Shown piece after piece: positions 1-8,517 of a DNA stretch of 23,544 nt (the first letter of the stretch is position 1; each line of letters begins with the position of its first letter). Below the pieces are notes generated by a model, which saw nothing but the letters and a program-made list of their open reading frames with translations, had not been told where the DNA came from and did not search any database. Source of the DNA: Haplomitrium mnioides. Its lineage: Eukaryota; Marchantiophyta; Haplomitriopsida; Calobryales. The stretch covers positions 1-23,544 of the forward strand of contig JBNGIS010014597.1 of the NCBI GenBank assembly GCA_049999725.1. The letters are read 5' to 3'. The translations under genes and the position numbers were made by a program.

Positions 1-66
1 AACACTCTTTTGTGAAGATGAATCTTGAAATTCCAATCTCTTCTTGCCTTTAAGAACTCTAGCCAT
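1..66 (-). pseudogene. N-terminal fragment of the divergent DUF7869-like gene (copy A partner)
   Basis: A minus-strand ATG at 66-64 opens a frame of 22 codons that runs off the left edge, beginning MARVLKGKKRLEFQ. The divergent gene at 14995 begins MESILRKKMAFIEL in the same position relative to its neighbour, so I read this as the same gene family beside copy A. It is too short to show any domain. The frame is open as far as it can be seen, but the rest lies outside the window, so whether it is intact is unknown. The assignment rests on short N-terminal similarity plus conserved position and intergenic homology. Confidence 0.5.
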
Positions 67-528
67 TGAAAAGTCTCATAAAAATTGAATTATTTCAAAG
101 AGCTATTCTAACAAATATTATCAAACTCTTACAGAACTCTCAAAAGATGCACTTTTGTCGTTCTTTTTTGTAAAACGACAAATTTAAGCACTTTTTAGAA
201 AGAAAATGAAAAAAAAAAACTGAAAAGATGAAAACGGACAATGCTTTATATACTAACTTTTTTTTTGCACCAGGCGAACCTACGTGTCAAGAGGTCCACG
301 AATAAATTTTTGGCAGGAAAAGACGTTTTTTGAAATTTAGCTATAAAATGAGCGCCACTGGAAAGTTTCTTTCCATTGTCGCGAGTTCAGTTTCTGATTT
401 TCGTTTTTTGATTGTTGTTTTTTTCTCATTTCCTCAGTTTTTTGCCATTTCCAGCCCTTAGTGATTTCCCATTTTTTCTTCACTATATTTTTTACCTTCA
501 AAAACATCTTTTTTTTTCTGTCCAGACA
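67..528. promoter_or_regulatory. Bidirectional intergenic promoter region, copy A
   Basis: This stretch separates two divergent starts. A plus-strand TATAAAA lies at 342-348, 181 bases before the methyltransferase-family ATG. A minus-strand TATATAAAG (plus strand ctttatata, 244-252) faces the other gene. The whole interval is recognisably similar to 14996-15524, including both TATA boxes and the shared GGAAAAGACRTTTTTTGAAAT stretch between them. Conservation of both boxes and of the distance from the plus box to the ATG (180-181 bases) supports a shared promoter. No expression evidence is available. Confidence 0.6.
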
Positions 529-888
529 ATGGCTTCTTAGGGAAATGTTTCCGGTGCTCCCAAACGAAAGCCTTATAGGTATTCAGACGTTATTAAGGCT
601 CTAGAGCCTCTGAAATTGGAATGGAAATGGTTAGTGAATTACTGTTCCTTGAGAGACCCGGATCATCATCTTTACCTTTTTGCAGATGAAGGTGAAAATT
701 TTAATTTGGGTCTAGTAGTCCAAATTACTATGATCTGAGAAGGGAAGAAGGCAAACATCGGGCTGTTTGTGCAAGCCTAGGATTCAATAACGTTGTATTC
801 TGCAAATCGAAAGTGATTTGACTTCTTAGAATATAAGGAGAGAGACTTATTTGTAGAAAATCTACAAGTGTCGAGGAAAGATGGAAAG
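529..888 (+). pseudogene. Methyltransferase-family exon 1, decayed copy left of the gap
   Basis: The frame from ATG 529 aligns codon by codon with exon 1 of copy C (15525-15884), including ENFNLGLVVQI and a GLFVQ..DSITLY stretch. It ends at a GT donor (889-890, GTGAGT) at the homologous position. Stops interrupt it at 538-540 (TAG) and three more times after position 745. At those later codons the neighbouring copy at 1154 has CAA, CAA and CGA, so at least two of the stops are single C to T changes. I do not recognise the exon 1 domain. Beyond its end the sequence enters the intron 1 palindromic repeat. Confidence 0.75.
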
Positions 889-949
889 GTGAGTTCTAAA
901 ATATGTTTTCTTATTCATTTTTCATTACTTAGCTGTAGCTCTTAGTATG

Positions 950-1053
950 TTCATGCAAGCATGGACTTTGAAGTCCATGCACGCATGGACTCTGAGGTCC
1001 ATGCCTGCACAGACGTTAGAGTCCATGCGAGCATGGACTCAGATGTCCAGGTG
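950..1053. repeat. Palindromic tandem repeat in intron 1 (left of gap)
   Basis: Degenerate copies of a roughly 24-base unit built on the palindrome GTCCATGCGCGCATGGAC, here seen as catgcaagcatggac, catgcacgcatggac and similar. The array starts about 60 bases after the exon 1 donor and runs into the N gap. Apparent reading frames here are by-products of a period divisible by three. Confidence 0.8.
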
Positions 1054-1153
1054 NNNNNNNNNNNNNNNNNNNNNNNNNNNNNNNNNNNNNNNNNNNNNNN
1101 NNNNNNNNNNNNNNNNNNNNNNNNNNNNNNNNNNNNNNNNNNNNNNNNNNNNN
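1054..1153. other. Assembly gap (100 N)
   Basis: Exactly 100 N, a common placeholder for a gap of unknown size. The sequence ending at the left edge (708-1053) is homologous to the sequence starting at the right edge (1154 to about 1499), so the gap sits between two versions of the same segment. Confidence 0.97.
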
Positions 1154-1334
1154 GGGTCTAGTAGTCCAAATTACTATGATCCAAGAAGGGAAGAAGGCAA
1201 ACACCGGGTTGTTTGTGCAGACCCAAGATTCAATAACATTACATTCTGCAAATCAAAAGCGATTTGACTTCTCAGAATACAAGGAGAGAGATTTATTTGC
1301 GGCAAATCTACAAGCGTCAATGGAAGATGGAAAG
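1154..1334 (+). pseudogene. Methyltransferase-family exon 1, better-preserved 3' part right of the gap (copy A)
   Basis: The 181 bases are open in the exon 1 frame (GLVVQITMIQEGKKANTGLF and onward) and end at AAG followed by the GTGAGT donor at 1335. They match 708-888 with no indels; I count about 23 mismatches by hand, nearly all transitions. The four codons that include stops on the left copy are sense here. The exon's 5' part is hidden in the gap. It joins in phase 0 to the exon at 1693, so this is the natural exon 1 of copy A, although downstream exons are broken. Confidence 0.7.
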
Positions 1335-1394
1335 GTGAGTTCCAAAATATTTTTTCTTATTCCTTTGTCATTTCTTAGCTGTAGCTCTTAGTAT

Positions 1395-1592
1395 GTTCAT
1401 GCGAGCATGGACTTTGAAGTCTATGCGCGCATGGACTCTGAGGTCTAGACACGCACAGACGTCAGAGTCCATGTGAGCATGGACTCAGACGTCCAAGTGC
1501 GTAAGGACTCTAAAGTCCATGCAGAGTCAAGGCGCGTAGGGATTTCAAAGTCATGCGCGCATGGACCTCTGAGTCCATGTGCGCATGGACTT
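1395..1592. repeat. Palindromic tandem repeat in intron 1 of copy A
   Basis: About eight diverged units of the 24-base repeat (for example ctatgcgcgcatggactctgaggtc) inside the 358-base intron 1335-1692. The differences from the consensus are mostly C/T and G/A, especially in the central GCGCGC. No gene is present in this stretch. Confidence 0.8.
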
Positions 1593-1692
1593 CAATGTTA
1601 AATTCACGCTTGATTTTTCTTAGTTCTTACTTTTCTTTATGTCAGGTCATTATTTTATCTAATGCTAAATTCTTTTCTTCCTTTTTTTTCAG

Positions 1693-3169
1693 TTCACTCA
1701 ATTTCTTTTGGATTTCGTCGATTCATATAATGACGCAAAATGGATTGAGAGAGACTTCATCAAATTTGCAATTCAAATAAAAATTCTAAAGCCCAAGCAG
1801 TGCGTCAACATTCAACAACTTGTGTCGCATCCGAGTGCGGCAACATTTTTGGTACACGCCACAGGGACTTCTTCGCAGAAGAGGAGAAAGGAGCCAAAAT
1901 CAAGTGAGGCTCAGAAGAAAAAGAAACTGGTACACAAGAAAAAGAAACTAGCACCAGCACCGGTCGTTGAGGAGGAGCCAGCCCCTTCCGAATCTACAGC
2001 AAAATCTACTTCGTCGACGCCCTCATCTCCAATAGCAAGCAGCTTTGGGCAGGATTCAGAGAAGGAGCCGGAGCCAGTTCAAGCTCCTACGTCAAGATCA
2101 AAGAGGCAATACCACAAGGAGTTGCGCACATTTCAAGAAAAAGAGCAGGTAGATCCTCAGACAGCTTTTGAGGAGGATAAAAACAAAATTAGGGAATTTG
2201 CAATCCAACGCTACAGAGTCCGTGAGGAGACCATCACAATAAGGTTGGAAAACCTTAATTTGCCAAAGCCTAGAATGGACAATTGGGGTCCATTCCAAAT
2301 TCGGAGATTGAACTAGGATTTTGTGGAGCTGTTAGCGCAAAGAATGCTGATTAAGAAATATGCGCATTCTTTCTTTATCGTTGTTGTAGACCCGAGGTGT
2401 GATCTAAAAGATAAGTTAAAGTTCGACATCAGGAACCTTGACAAGTACCATTACGAGATTGCTGGAGGTAATCACAGTGTTGCAGCAAGGCAGCTTTTGA
2501 TTACAAAATATGGAGTGAAGAATCTCGCTTTGTCGCTTTGCAACTGTTACGTCTACGTGGGTCTAACACCGACAGAGACCCGAATTTTTGCAATGGATGA
2601 CAATTACGACCAGATGTACAAGCTTGAGATGACCTCCATTCAAAAGGTTGAGTATTGGCATCAGCGATTTGTGGGAAAGTGGGATGGTTTCATCTCAAAA
2701 ATTAAAAAGAAAGCTAGTGTTGGAAACCCTAGATTTCAAACCAAAGTCCACGCTCGAGAAGACCATGACTTCTCAAGAAAATTGGTTTCAGCTAGCATTT
2801 AGAAGCGGAGAGCTTTGGGAGTAACAACAAAGCATTTTTTCAATGTGGGAGAAGAACATTGTGAAAGGCCAGAAGCCTAAGGCCAAAGGATCCCTCAGGA
2901 TGGAAGACATGAAGTAGACACCTTGGAGGTCTCTTCAGGGTCTTCCAGATGAAGTAAAGATATCAGTTTTGAAGCGGGTAGAAGCAAGAGAGCTTTCAAT
3001 GGATGAGATGTCTCAAGAGGCGGAGAGACACAAAGTTTTGGCGGTAATGGTGAAGAGCTTCTGTTCGGAGGTTTTTTGCAATTCTTGAGAATCGGCTAGA
3101 GAGGAGTACCCTCTTCACATGGAGGAGTCGAAGATGGCTTCTTTTTATTTGAGTTTTGAGAAGCTTCTG
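1693..3169 (+). pseudogene. Copy A exon 2: linker plus ParB-like GGNH region of a DNA methyltransferase family
   Basis: The exon follows a T-rich tract and AG (1691-1692) and ends before GT at 3170. The first 200 residues include a lysine-rich, then Pro/Glu/Ser-rich low-complexity linker (about 1870-2100). A basic/acidic stretch follows, then the region ETITIRLENLNLPKPRMDNW. After a TAG at 2314-2316 (lysine codon in copy B) the frame continues with a hydrophobic FFIVVVDP segment and GGNHSVAARQ at about 2464-2493. ParB-like domains have a similar G-H-R/S-A-A motif near the nuclease/CTP-binding site; assignment to ParB is inference from this pattern. Further on there is a frameshift near 2750-2765 and stops at about 2821, 2917 and 3087. 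The last two fall where another copy has TGG. The 1477-base length confirms the net frameshift. Confidence 0.7.
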
Positions 3170-3254
3170 GTAATTCCTTTCTTTGGAGCTTTAATTTATC
3201 ATTTGTCTTTGCATTTAATATTTTATAAATTTTGTTTTTTTTTCGAAACCTACA

Positions 3255-3490
3255 GTCCATGCGCGCATGGACATTGAAGTCCACACGCGTATGGACATTG
3301 AAGTCCACACGCGCATGGACATTGAAGTCCATGCGCGCATGGACTTTGAAGTCCATGCGCGCATGGACTTTGAAGTCATGGGGCACAGGGACATCGAAGT
3401 CCATGCACGCATGGACTTCGAAGTCCAAATGCGCAAGGACTTCGAAGTTCATCAGCGAATGGACTTCGAAGTCCATGCGCGCATGGATTC
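3255..3490. repeat. Palindromic 24-bp minisatellite in intron 2 of copy A
   Basis: About ten units of GTCCATGCGCGCATGGAC plus a six-base spacer (attgaa or tttgaa). The 18-base core is a perfect palindrome. This is the cleanest array in the window. Because the unit is 24 bases and lacks stops, it gives repetitive frames on both strands that are not genes. The host intron runs from GT 3170 to AG 3562. Confidence 0.95.
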
Positions 3491-3562
3491 TAAAATGTTT
3501 TAGGGTTTTAACCTTTCAATGTTTTTTTTATCCTCTAATGTTTTTGTTTTGATTTTTTTAAG

Positions 3563-4119
3563 GGGTACAAAACTTTCAAGTGGCAGCTAGCAAAGAAACT
3601 AATAGCAGCTGCGAAAGGAAGAAAGAAATCTGAGGTCGAGGAAGCCCCTGAAGAACAAGACCAGCCTCCTACGTTGGTCTCTTACCCTCTAGCTTTTCTT
3701 CTCCACTGCTAGAAGGCCAGAGAGTGGAAAGCACGGTAGTAAAGTGGTGTTGCATCTCTCACAACAAAAGGAGTTGTGAGAGATGAGGAAGAAGACTTAC
3801 TTTCTTATGTCGATGGTCTCAATGTGGCGTTTTATCAAGTCCACGAGGAGGCCAACGCTCGACAATTAAAGGGCCTTGTGAAACCTAGGTGTTTCACATT
3901 GGCTATTGCTGATATTCCTTATAGGTATAACCTAAAGGAATGTAAGCATGATGACTCGGAACCATTTTCAAAAGATAACATTTTCGATATGGTATCATCT
4001 TTTGCAGCAATAACTACATCGGAGTTTTGGTCCTTTGTAATCATACATTCTTCATAGTAGTTTGGCATCATCGAGAATGCCCTTTCTGAAGTCTGTTGTG
4101 TAATTGATTACGACATCTG
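3563..4119 (+). pseudogene. Copy A exon 3: methyltransferase motif IV region (DIPY)
   Basis: The exon begins after a T-rich tract and AG at 3561-3562 and ends within a TG|G tryptophan codon before GTGAGT at 4120. It encodes a charged N-terminal part and then GLVKPRCFTLAIADIPYRYN. The DIPY tetrapeptide at 3911-3922 fits motif IV (D/N/S-P/I-P-Y/W/F) of amino-methyltransferases, the catalytic motif binding the flipped base. Copy B has DIPY at the homologous site (7675-7686). Stops occur at about 3710 (TAG, CAA in copy B), 3737-3742 (TAG TAA) and 4055-4060 (TAG TAG; TAA CAT in copy B). The following hydrophobic segment EFWSFVIIHSS would fit the strand after motif IV. Confidence 0.7.
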
Positions 4120-4219
4120 GTGAGTTGTTCTTTCATTTTTATTTTTTTTAATTTCTTTGTTTTTTATTTCTCTTGCATTTTCGTTACAATGTTTGATGTG
4201 ATTGTTTATCTTTTTGCAG

Positions 4220-4837
4220 GGACAAAAGCAATATACATCATTCTGGTGGTCTCAGAATCGCACATGCCCACGAGTATTGGACAGTGGGCTACTGGACAAT
4301 GGAAGGAAAGAGGAGCATGCACCATTTCAACTTGCAAGCTTCTTTTGCGACCGGACTTCCTCGGCAACCTATGCGGAGTGTTTTTAGCTACCCTGTAATT
4401 TCTGCAAAGCTTAAACATCCAAGAGATGATGCTCGTGTGAATGTTTATCAGAAGCCATAGGCTCTATAAAAAAATTTATCGACTGTTTATCAACATAGCA
4501 AGATTGGATCCTTGATCTCTGCTTTGGATCTGGCACAGGCCTTGTCTGTGCTCTTAAGCTGATGCGAAATTGCATCACCGTGGAATATGATAGATGTCAG
4601 TCTATTTATATTCCTCAGAGGGTTTTGGAGATAGCTTCCTTACCATATGATGTGACTGAGTCACAGATAGTTTTTGCTTACCACAATGAACATGTTCCTC
4701 ATGGTACTGCATGTGCTTCTAGTGACTCTGTTGTAATATTGGGGACAAAAAAGTCTCGACATGATTCTCTAGCGGTTGTAGATGCTCAGCTTATAGATTT
4801 AGATGAGACAGTTCCTTCCAAAGAGGAGAGAGTTTGA
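4220..4837 (+). pseudogene. Copy A exon 4: methyltransferase motifs X and I, C-terminus
   Basis: The exon starts after tttttgcag (AG 4218-4219) and completes the split TGG codon. It reads WDKSNIHHSGGLRIAHAHEY, then a variable region, then AKLKHPRDDARVNVYQKP. The YQKP element precedes motif I in many N6/N4 methylases. TAG 4458-4460 and a one-base indel in the A run at about 4466-4475 break the frame. It continues after TAG 4496-4498 with DWILDLCFGSGTGLVCAL (FGSGT at 4523-4537, the AdoMet-binding loop), and VEYD about 15 residues later fits the acidic motif II. The frame then stays open to TGA at 4835-4837. The order DIPY then FGSGT indicates a beta-type arrangement. N6-adenine versus N4-cytosine specificity cannot be told from this. 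Confidence 0.75.
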
Positions 4838-4864
4838 GGACGTCTTTGTACACTTTGCATCAAT

Positions 4865-4870
4865 AATAAA
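4865..4870 (+). terminator. Possible polyadenylation signal of copy A
   Basis: AATAAA lies 28 bases after the stop codon, followed by a T-rich stretch. It fits a plant near-upstream element, but the motif is short and common in AT-rich DNA. Confidence 0.35.
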
Positions 4871-5039
4871 TTTTATTTTTTCCAAATCTTTTTTTGCCAA
4901 AGTTTCATCTTGTTGCTCTTTCAATCTATTACAAGTCTTTTCATCATGATTCAATTTATTGCGCGTAAGAATAAGTTGACCAAATTAATAGTCCAAGAAT
5001 GGTTTGAACTCAATTGCTAATCTTAGAATGATTTGGAGT

Positions 5040-5385
5040 CTTTGCACATTGTTTAGTGTCTTTGTGCATTAAGGCTTTGTAGTTCTTGTTTGGTTGCCCT
5101 GCGTGCTTAAGTTGTATGGTTGTTGTTCAGAGTCCCTGCACTTGTTGGTCAAAGGGTTCTTGTTCAATGTCTATGCTTGCATAGGCTGCAGGGTTCTTGT
5201 TTAGAACCTTGGCGTGTTTTGGCTCTAGGATTCTAATTGAAAGTCCATGCGTGCAAAACTTCAATGTTCTTGTTCAGAGTCTAAGCACGTAGAGGATTTA
5301 GGATTCTTGTTCGGAGTCTATGCGTGCATAGGCTTTACGGTTCTGGTTTGGAGTCTACACTTGCATGGACTTTGTTGGCTACGAT
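5040..5385. repeat. Diverged tandem repeat downstream of copy A
   Basis: Roughly six to seven units of about 50-58 bases combine a gttcttgttcggagtc segment with a palindrome-like element such as tctatgcgtgcataggc. The central element resembles the intron minisatellite core, but the spacer differs. The rest of 4871-5690 is AT-rich; I see no gene in it, and 5440-5620 is simple A/T-rich sequence. Confidence 0.7.
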
Positions 5386-5689
5386 GCTCAAAGTCAGGTT
5401 TAAAGTCCTTACCCAACGCGACATTTACGTTTTCTTGTAGTTATTTTCTACTAAAAGATAAATATTTTTATTTTTTTAAAAAGTTTTTTTCTAAAGAAAA
5501 TATTTGAAATATAATCTAAATGGAAAATATGCATTTTTTGTTCATAAAAAACAATTTTTTTTGAAAAGTAGATTTTAGTCTTAAATTTGATGTTTCTGAA
5601 TGCCAAATCTTCAAAAAAAAAATTTGACTGCCAAGTGAAACAAGAACTTAGTAGCGGTTTCTGGTTCAAAATAGCAACTGTTTCTTGAA

Positions 5690-6927
5690 GAAGGCTCATC
5701 TAAAACAAAGTTTGTTCAACCAAAGAAGAAGCTGAATCCAACCATTCTTACTTGTAGCAAACTTTCTCCTCCTCATCCATCTCCAACAAGTGCTCTAGTG
5801 ACAATTGTTTCTTCTTTAGCTTCTTGTAGTTCAGAAGAGAAGCTTGAGATCAATCTCATGCAGAAGTTTCCAACTTCAAGAAGCAAGCGAGTGGTTTACA
5901 AATTGTTGAGAACATTTCAAGAGAGGGAGTAGGTTGATCCCTGGACAACTTATGAGGAAGATAAAGACAAAATTTGTGAAAGGCGAAACAAAGTTGAAGG
6001 GTAAGAGAAGATTCTACTACTATTCATCTCAAAAACTTTAATTTGCCAAATCTAAAGATGGAGAATTGGGAGCTATTCCCAATCCAAAGATTGAACAAAG
6101 ATTTTGTGGAATTGTTGGCACAACCGATGCTAACAAATAAATTTGTGCAATTTTTCTATTGTAGTAGTGGACCCAAAATGCAAGCTCAAGAATATGTCAG
6201 AGTTCAATATCAAGAATTCAAACAAGTGTAGGTACAAGATTGTCGGGGTAATCACAATGTTGCTTCAAGGCAACTATTGATTAAAAAGTATAGAGTGAAG
6301 AATCCAATGCTTTCACTCTACAATTGTTATATTTATCTCATACTCACACCAACAAAAGCCTAGACTTTTGAGATCAACGACGATTACAACCACAAGTTTT
6401 GGATAGGAGATGACCTCAATACAAAAGGTTAAATACTAGCATCATCGGTATGTCGAGAGCGGGATGATTTCATCCCAAAAACTGAAAAGGGAGCTTGTTC
6501 TAGAAACTTGAGAGATTAAGCCCAAGTCTATTGTTGAGAAGATAGTAGCTTCACAAGACAATTGGTTTTAGCTGACCTGTCGCAGTCAAGAATTGTGGAT
6601 GTTGCAGCAAACTATTTTGGTGATGTGGTGGAAAGATCAAGTCAAGGGTCGGAAACCCAAGGCAAAGGGTTATTTAAGAATGGAGGATATGAAGTAGATG
6701 CCTTGGAGATCTCTTAAAGCACTTTGAGATCAAAATATCTATTTTGAAGAGAGTTGAGGCTAGAGAACTCAATTGATTAAATGTTTTAGAAACTCAAGAG
6801 ACATAAAGTTTTGGCAATGATGGTAAAATATTTTTGTTTAAAGGTCTACTGTCAGACTTGGAAGGAATCTATCCACATGGAGGAATCTAAGATGGTCTCT
6901 TTCTACTCAAGTTTTGAGAAACTTTTG
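5690..6927 (+). pseudogene. Copy B exon 2 (5'-truncated) of the methyltransferase family
   Basis: Similarity to exon 2 of copies A and C becomes clear around the basic linker (5700-5730) and continues to a GT donor at 6928, the same position as in copy A. Recognisable segments include an ENWELFPIQRLNKDFVELLAQ stretch at about 6060-6120 with AAA where copy A has its 2314 TAG. A degraded GNHNVASRQ follows at about 6246-6275, then a KVLAMMVKYF segment near 6805. Stops and frameshifts are frequent; TAG at about 5927 (GAG TAG GTT) is also present in copy C, where copy A has CAG. No exon 1 or promoter is visible upstream, so this copy was truncated in exon 2. Confidence 0.7.
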
Positions 6928-7017
6928 GTAATTTCTTTACTTTCATTTAATAATTTTAATTCTATGATTTTCATTGCTTGTGCAATTTGTTATGCTTTCA
7001 TATTGAATTTGTACCTT

Positions 7018-7265
7018 GAGTCTGAAGAAGTTCATGCATGTATAGACTCTTGAGTCCAAGCGCATACAGATAACATGGTCCATGCGTACATGGGTGGGGG
7101 TAGACCTATGAGAATGGACTCGCAAGTCAATTCAAGCTTGGCAAAGCTAGTCTATGCGCGTATGAACTAGCGCTAGCCTAGTAGTAGGGACTCAAAAGTT
7201 CTTGCCACCAAAGACTACATGGTTCATGCACGCATTGACTTGCAAATCATTGTATGCATGGACTC
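7018..7265. repeat. Degenerate palindromic repeats in intron 2 of copy B
   Basis: Scattered, strongly diverged units such as ttcatgcatgtatagactc, tccatgcgtacatggg and ttcatgcacgcattgactt lie inside the intron 6928-7349. They occupy the position of the clean array of copy A, so the array predates the split of the copies. Confidence 0.7.
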
Positions 7266-7349
7266 GCGACTTGTGTTCTTTTTGTTTTTGATTTTTTTAA
7301 AAAAATATTTTGACATGTTTTTGATTCCATTTTTATTTGGTTTTTCTAG

Positions 7350-7883
7350 TGTGAAAAAATGTGAAATGTCAACTTACCAAAAAGTTGACAATGACAGCTA
7401 AAAAAAAAAAGTTGAGACCCGAAGGAGTTACAATGTTGCAAGTCATTGTAACTCTTGCAACCTCTCACTTTTCTGCTCCACTGCCAAAAGGCAAACGAAT
7501 GGAAACTTAGATAGTGGGAGGCAATTGTTGGCTCAGAGTTCATATGCACCATTGAATGTAGATGAGACCTGTCTATAATTCTACATAAATAAACTCAACA
7601 TGGTCTTTTTTCAATCCATGGAGCCTCAATTGAAGGGATTAGTTAAACCTCAAGATTTTATTTTGGAAATTGTAGACATTCCTTATGGTTATGACCTAAA
7701 GAAAAGAAAATATGATGATTGAGATCCTTTTTTGAATAATGACATTTTTAATATGGTGTCATCGTTTATGATAGTGACTACTTTGGAGTTTTGGTCTTTT
7801 ATAATAATTCATTCTTCTTAACATCTTGGCATTGTCAAGATTGCCTTTTTGGAGATCTGGTGTGTTATTAAACACGAAATTTG
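7350..7883 (+). pseudogene. Copy B exon 3: DIPY region
   Basis: The exon follows tttttctag (AG 7348-7349) and ends before GTGAGT at 7884, matching copy A exon 3. DIPYGYD is encoded at 7675-7695, keeping the motif IV tetrapeptide. TAG around 7516, TGA near 7720 and TAA at about 7818 interrupt it; the first and last coincide with stop codons in copy A. A segment NMVSSFMIVTTLEFWSF-like matches copy A downstream of the motif. Non-coding now; homologous and collinear with copy A. Confidence 0.7.
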
Positions 7884-7985
7884 GTGAGTGATTTGTGGTT
7901 TTGTTTCATGTTCTTTTTAGTCTTCTTGTGTGGAACTTGTTTATCTTAATTGTTATTTCTTATTATTTTTATCATATTGCAGCAG

Positions 7986-8517
7986 GGACAAAAGTAGCAT
8001 TCATCATTTTGGTGGTTCTATATTCGTGCATGCCTACGAGTTTCAGACTATGAGTTATTGGAAAAAAGAGAAGGAATACAACATGATGCTTTTTAATGTT
8101 CGAACTAATAAAACTATTGGTTAACTCTACTAGATAGTGCACTTAGTTCTTAGTTGTTCTGCAATTTCTGCAAAATTGAAACATCCAAGAGATGACACTC
8201 ATATGAATGTTTATCAAAAGCCACATGTTTGGTACAAAATTCTCATTGACCATTTATTGTCACATCAAGACTGGATTTTTGACCTTTGCTTTAGGTTTGG
8301 CACGGGCTTAGTATGTGCCTTAAAACTTAAAAGAAATTGTAATGTTGTGGAGTGTGAATAAAGACAATCAATCTATATTCCACATTATACTTTGACAATA
8401 GCTTCTTTGCCATCAGATACTACAAAGTCTCAAATAGTTTATGCTTACCATAAGAAGCTTGCTCCTCCTAGTATAACAAGTGCTTTGGGAGACTTGGTTG
8501 TAATCTTTGGGATTTAA
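7986..8517 (+). pseudogene. Copy B exon 4: motif X and degraded motif I
   Basis: The exon starts after ttgcagcag and keeps the homologous WDKSSIHHFGG beginning. After stops near 8122-8133 it has AKLKHPRDDTHMNVYQKP and then DWIFDLCFRFGTGLVCAL. Motif I FGSGT of copy A is FRFGT here, so the AdoMet loop glycine/serine pair is lost. A TAA follows VVECE at about 8359, replacing the region after the motif II acidic residue. The homologous end is TAA at 8515-8517. Clearly a dead copy. Confidence 0.75.

Noticed and set aside
529-888. Repair of stops by U-to-C RNA editing, known from fern and hornwort organelles
   Set aside because: This is nuclear-type repeat sequence with frameshifts and with G to A stops that such editing cannot repair.
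1708-2802. Reassigned nuclear genetic code (TAG/TAA as glutamine) to explain stops at Gln-like positions
   Set aside because: TGA and TAG also replace Trp, Arg and Lys codons (for example AAG to TAG in the RNase H region), and frameshifts are present, so ordinary decay is simpler.
3255-3490. CRISPR array
   Set aside because: There are no unique spacers; the repeat is a head-to-tail minisatellite in a eukaryotic intron.
3096-3552. Long overlapping reading frames on both strands with peptide repeats such as MRAWTLKS and VHARMDFE
   Set aside because: They are produced by the 24-base minisatellite, whose period is divisible by three and lacks stops; they lie in an intron.
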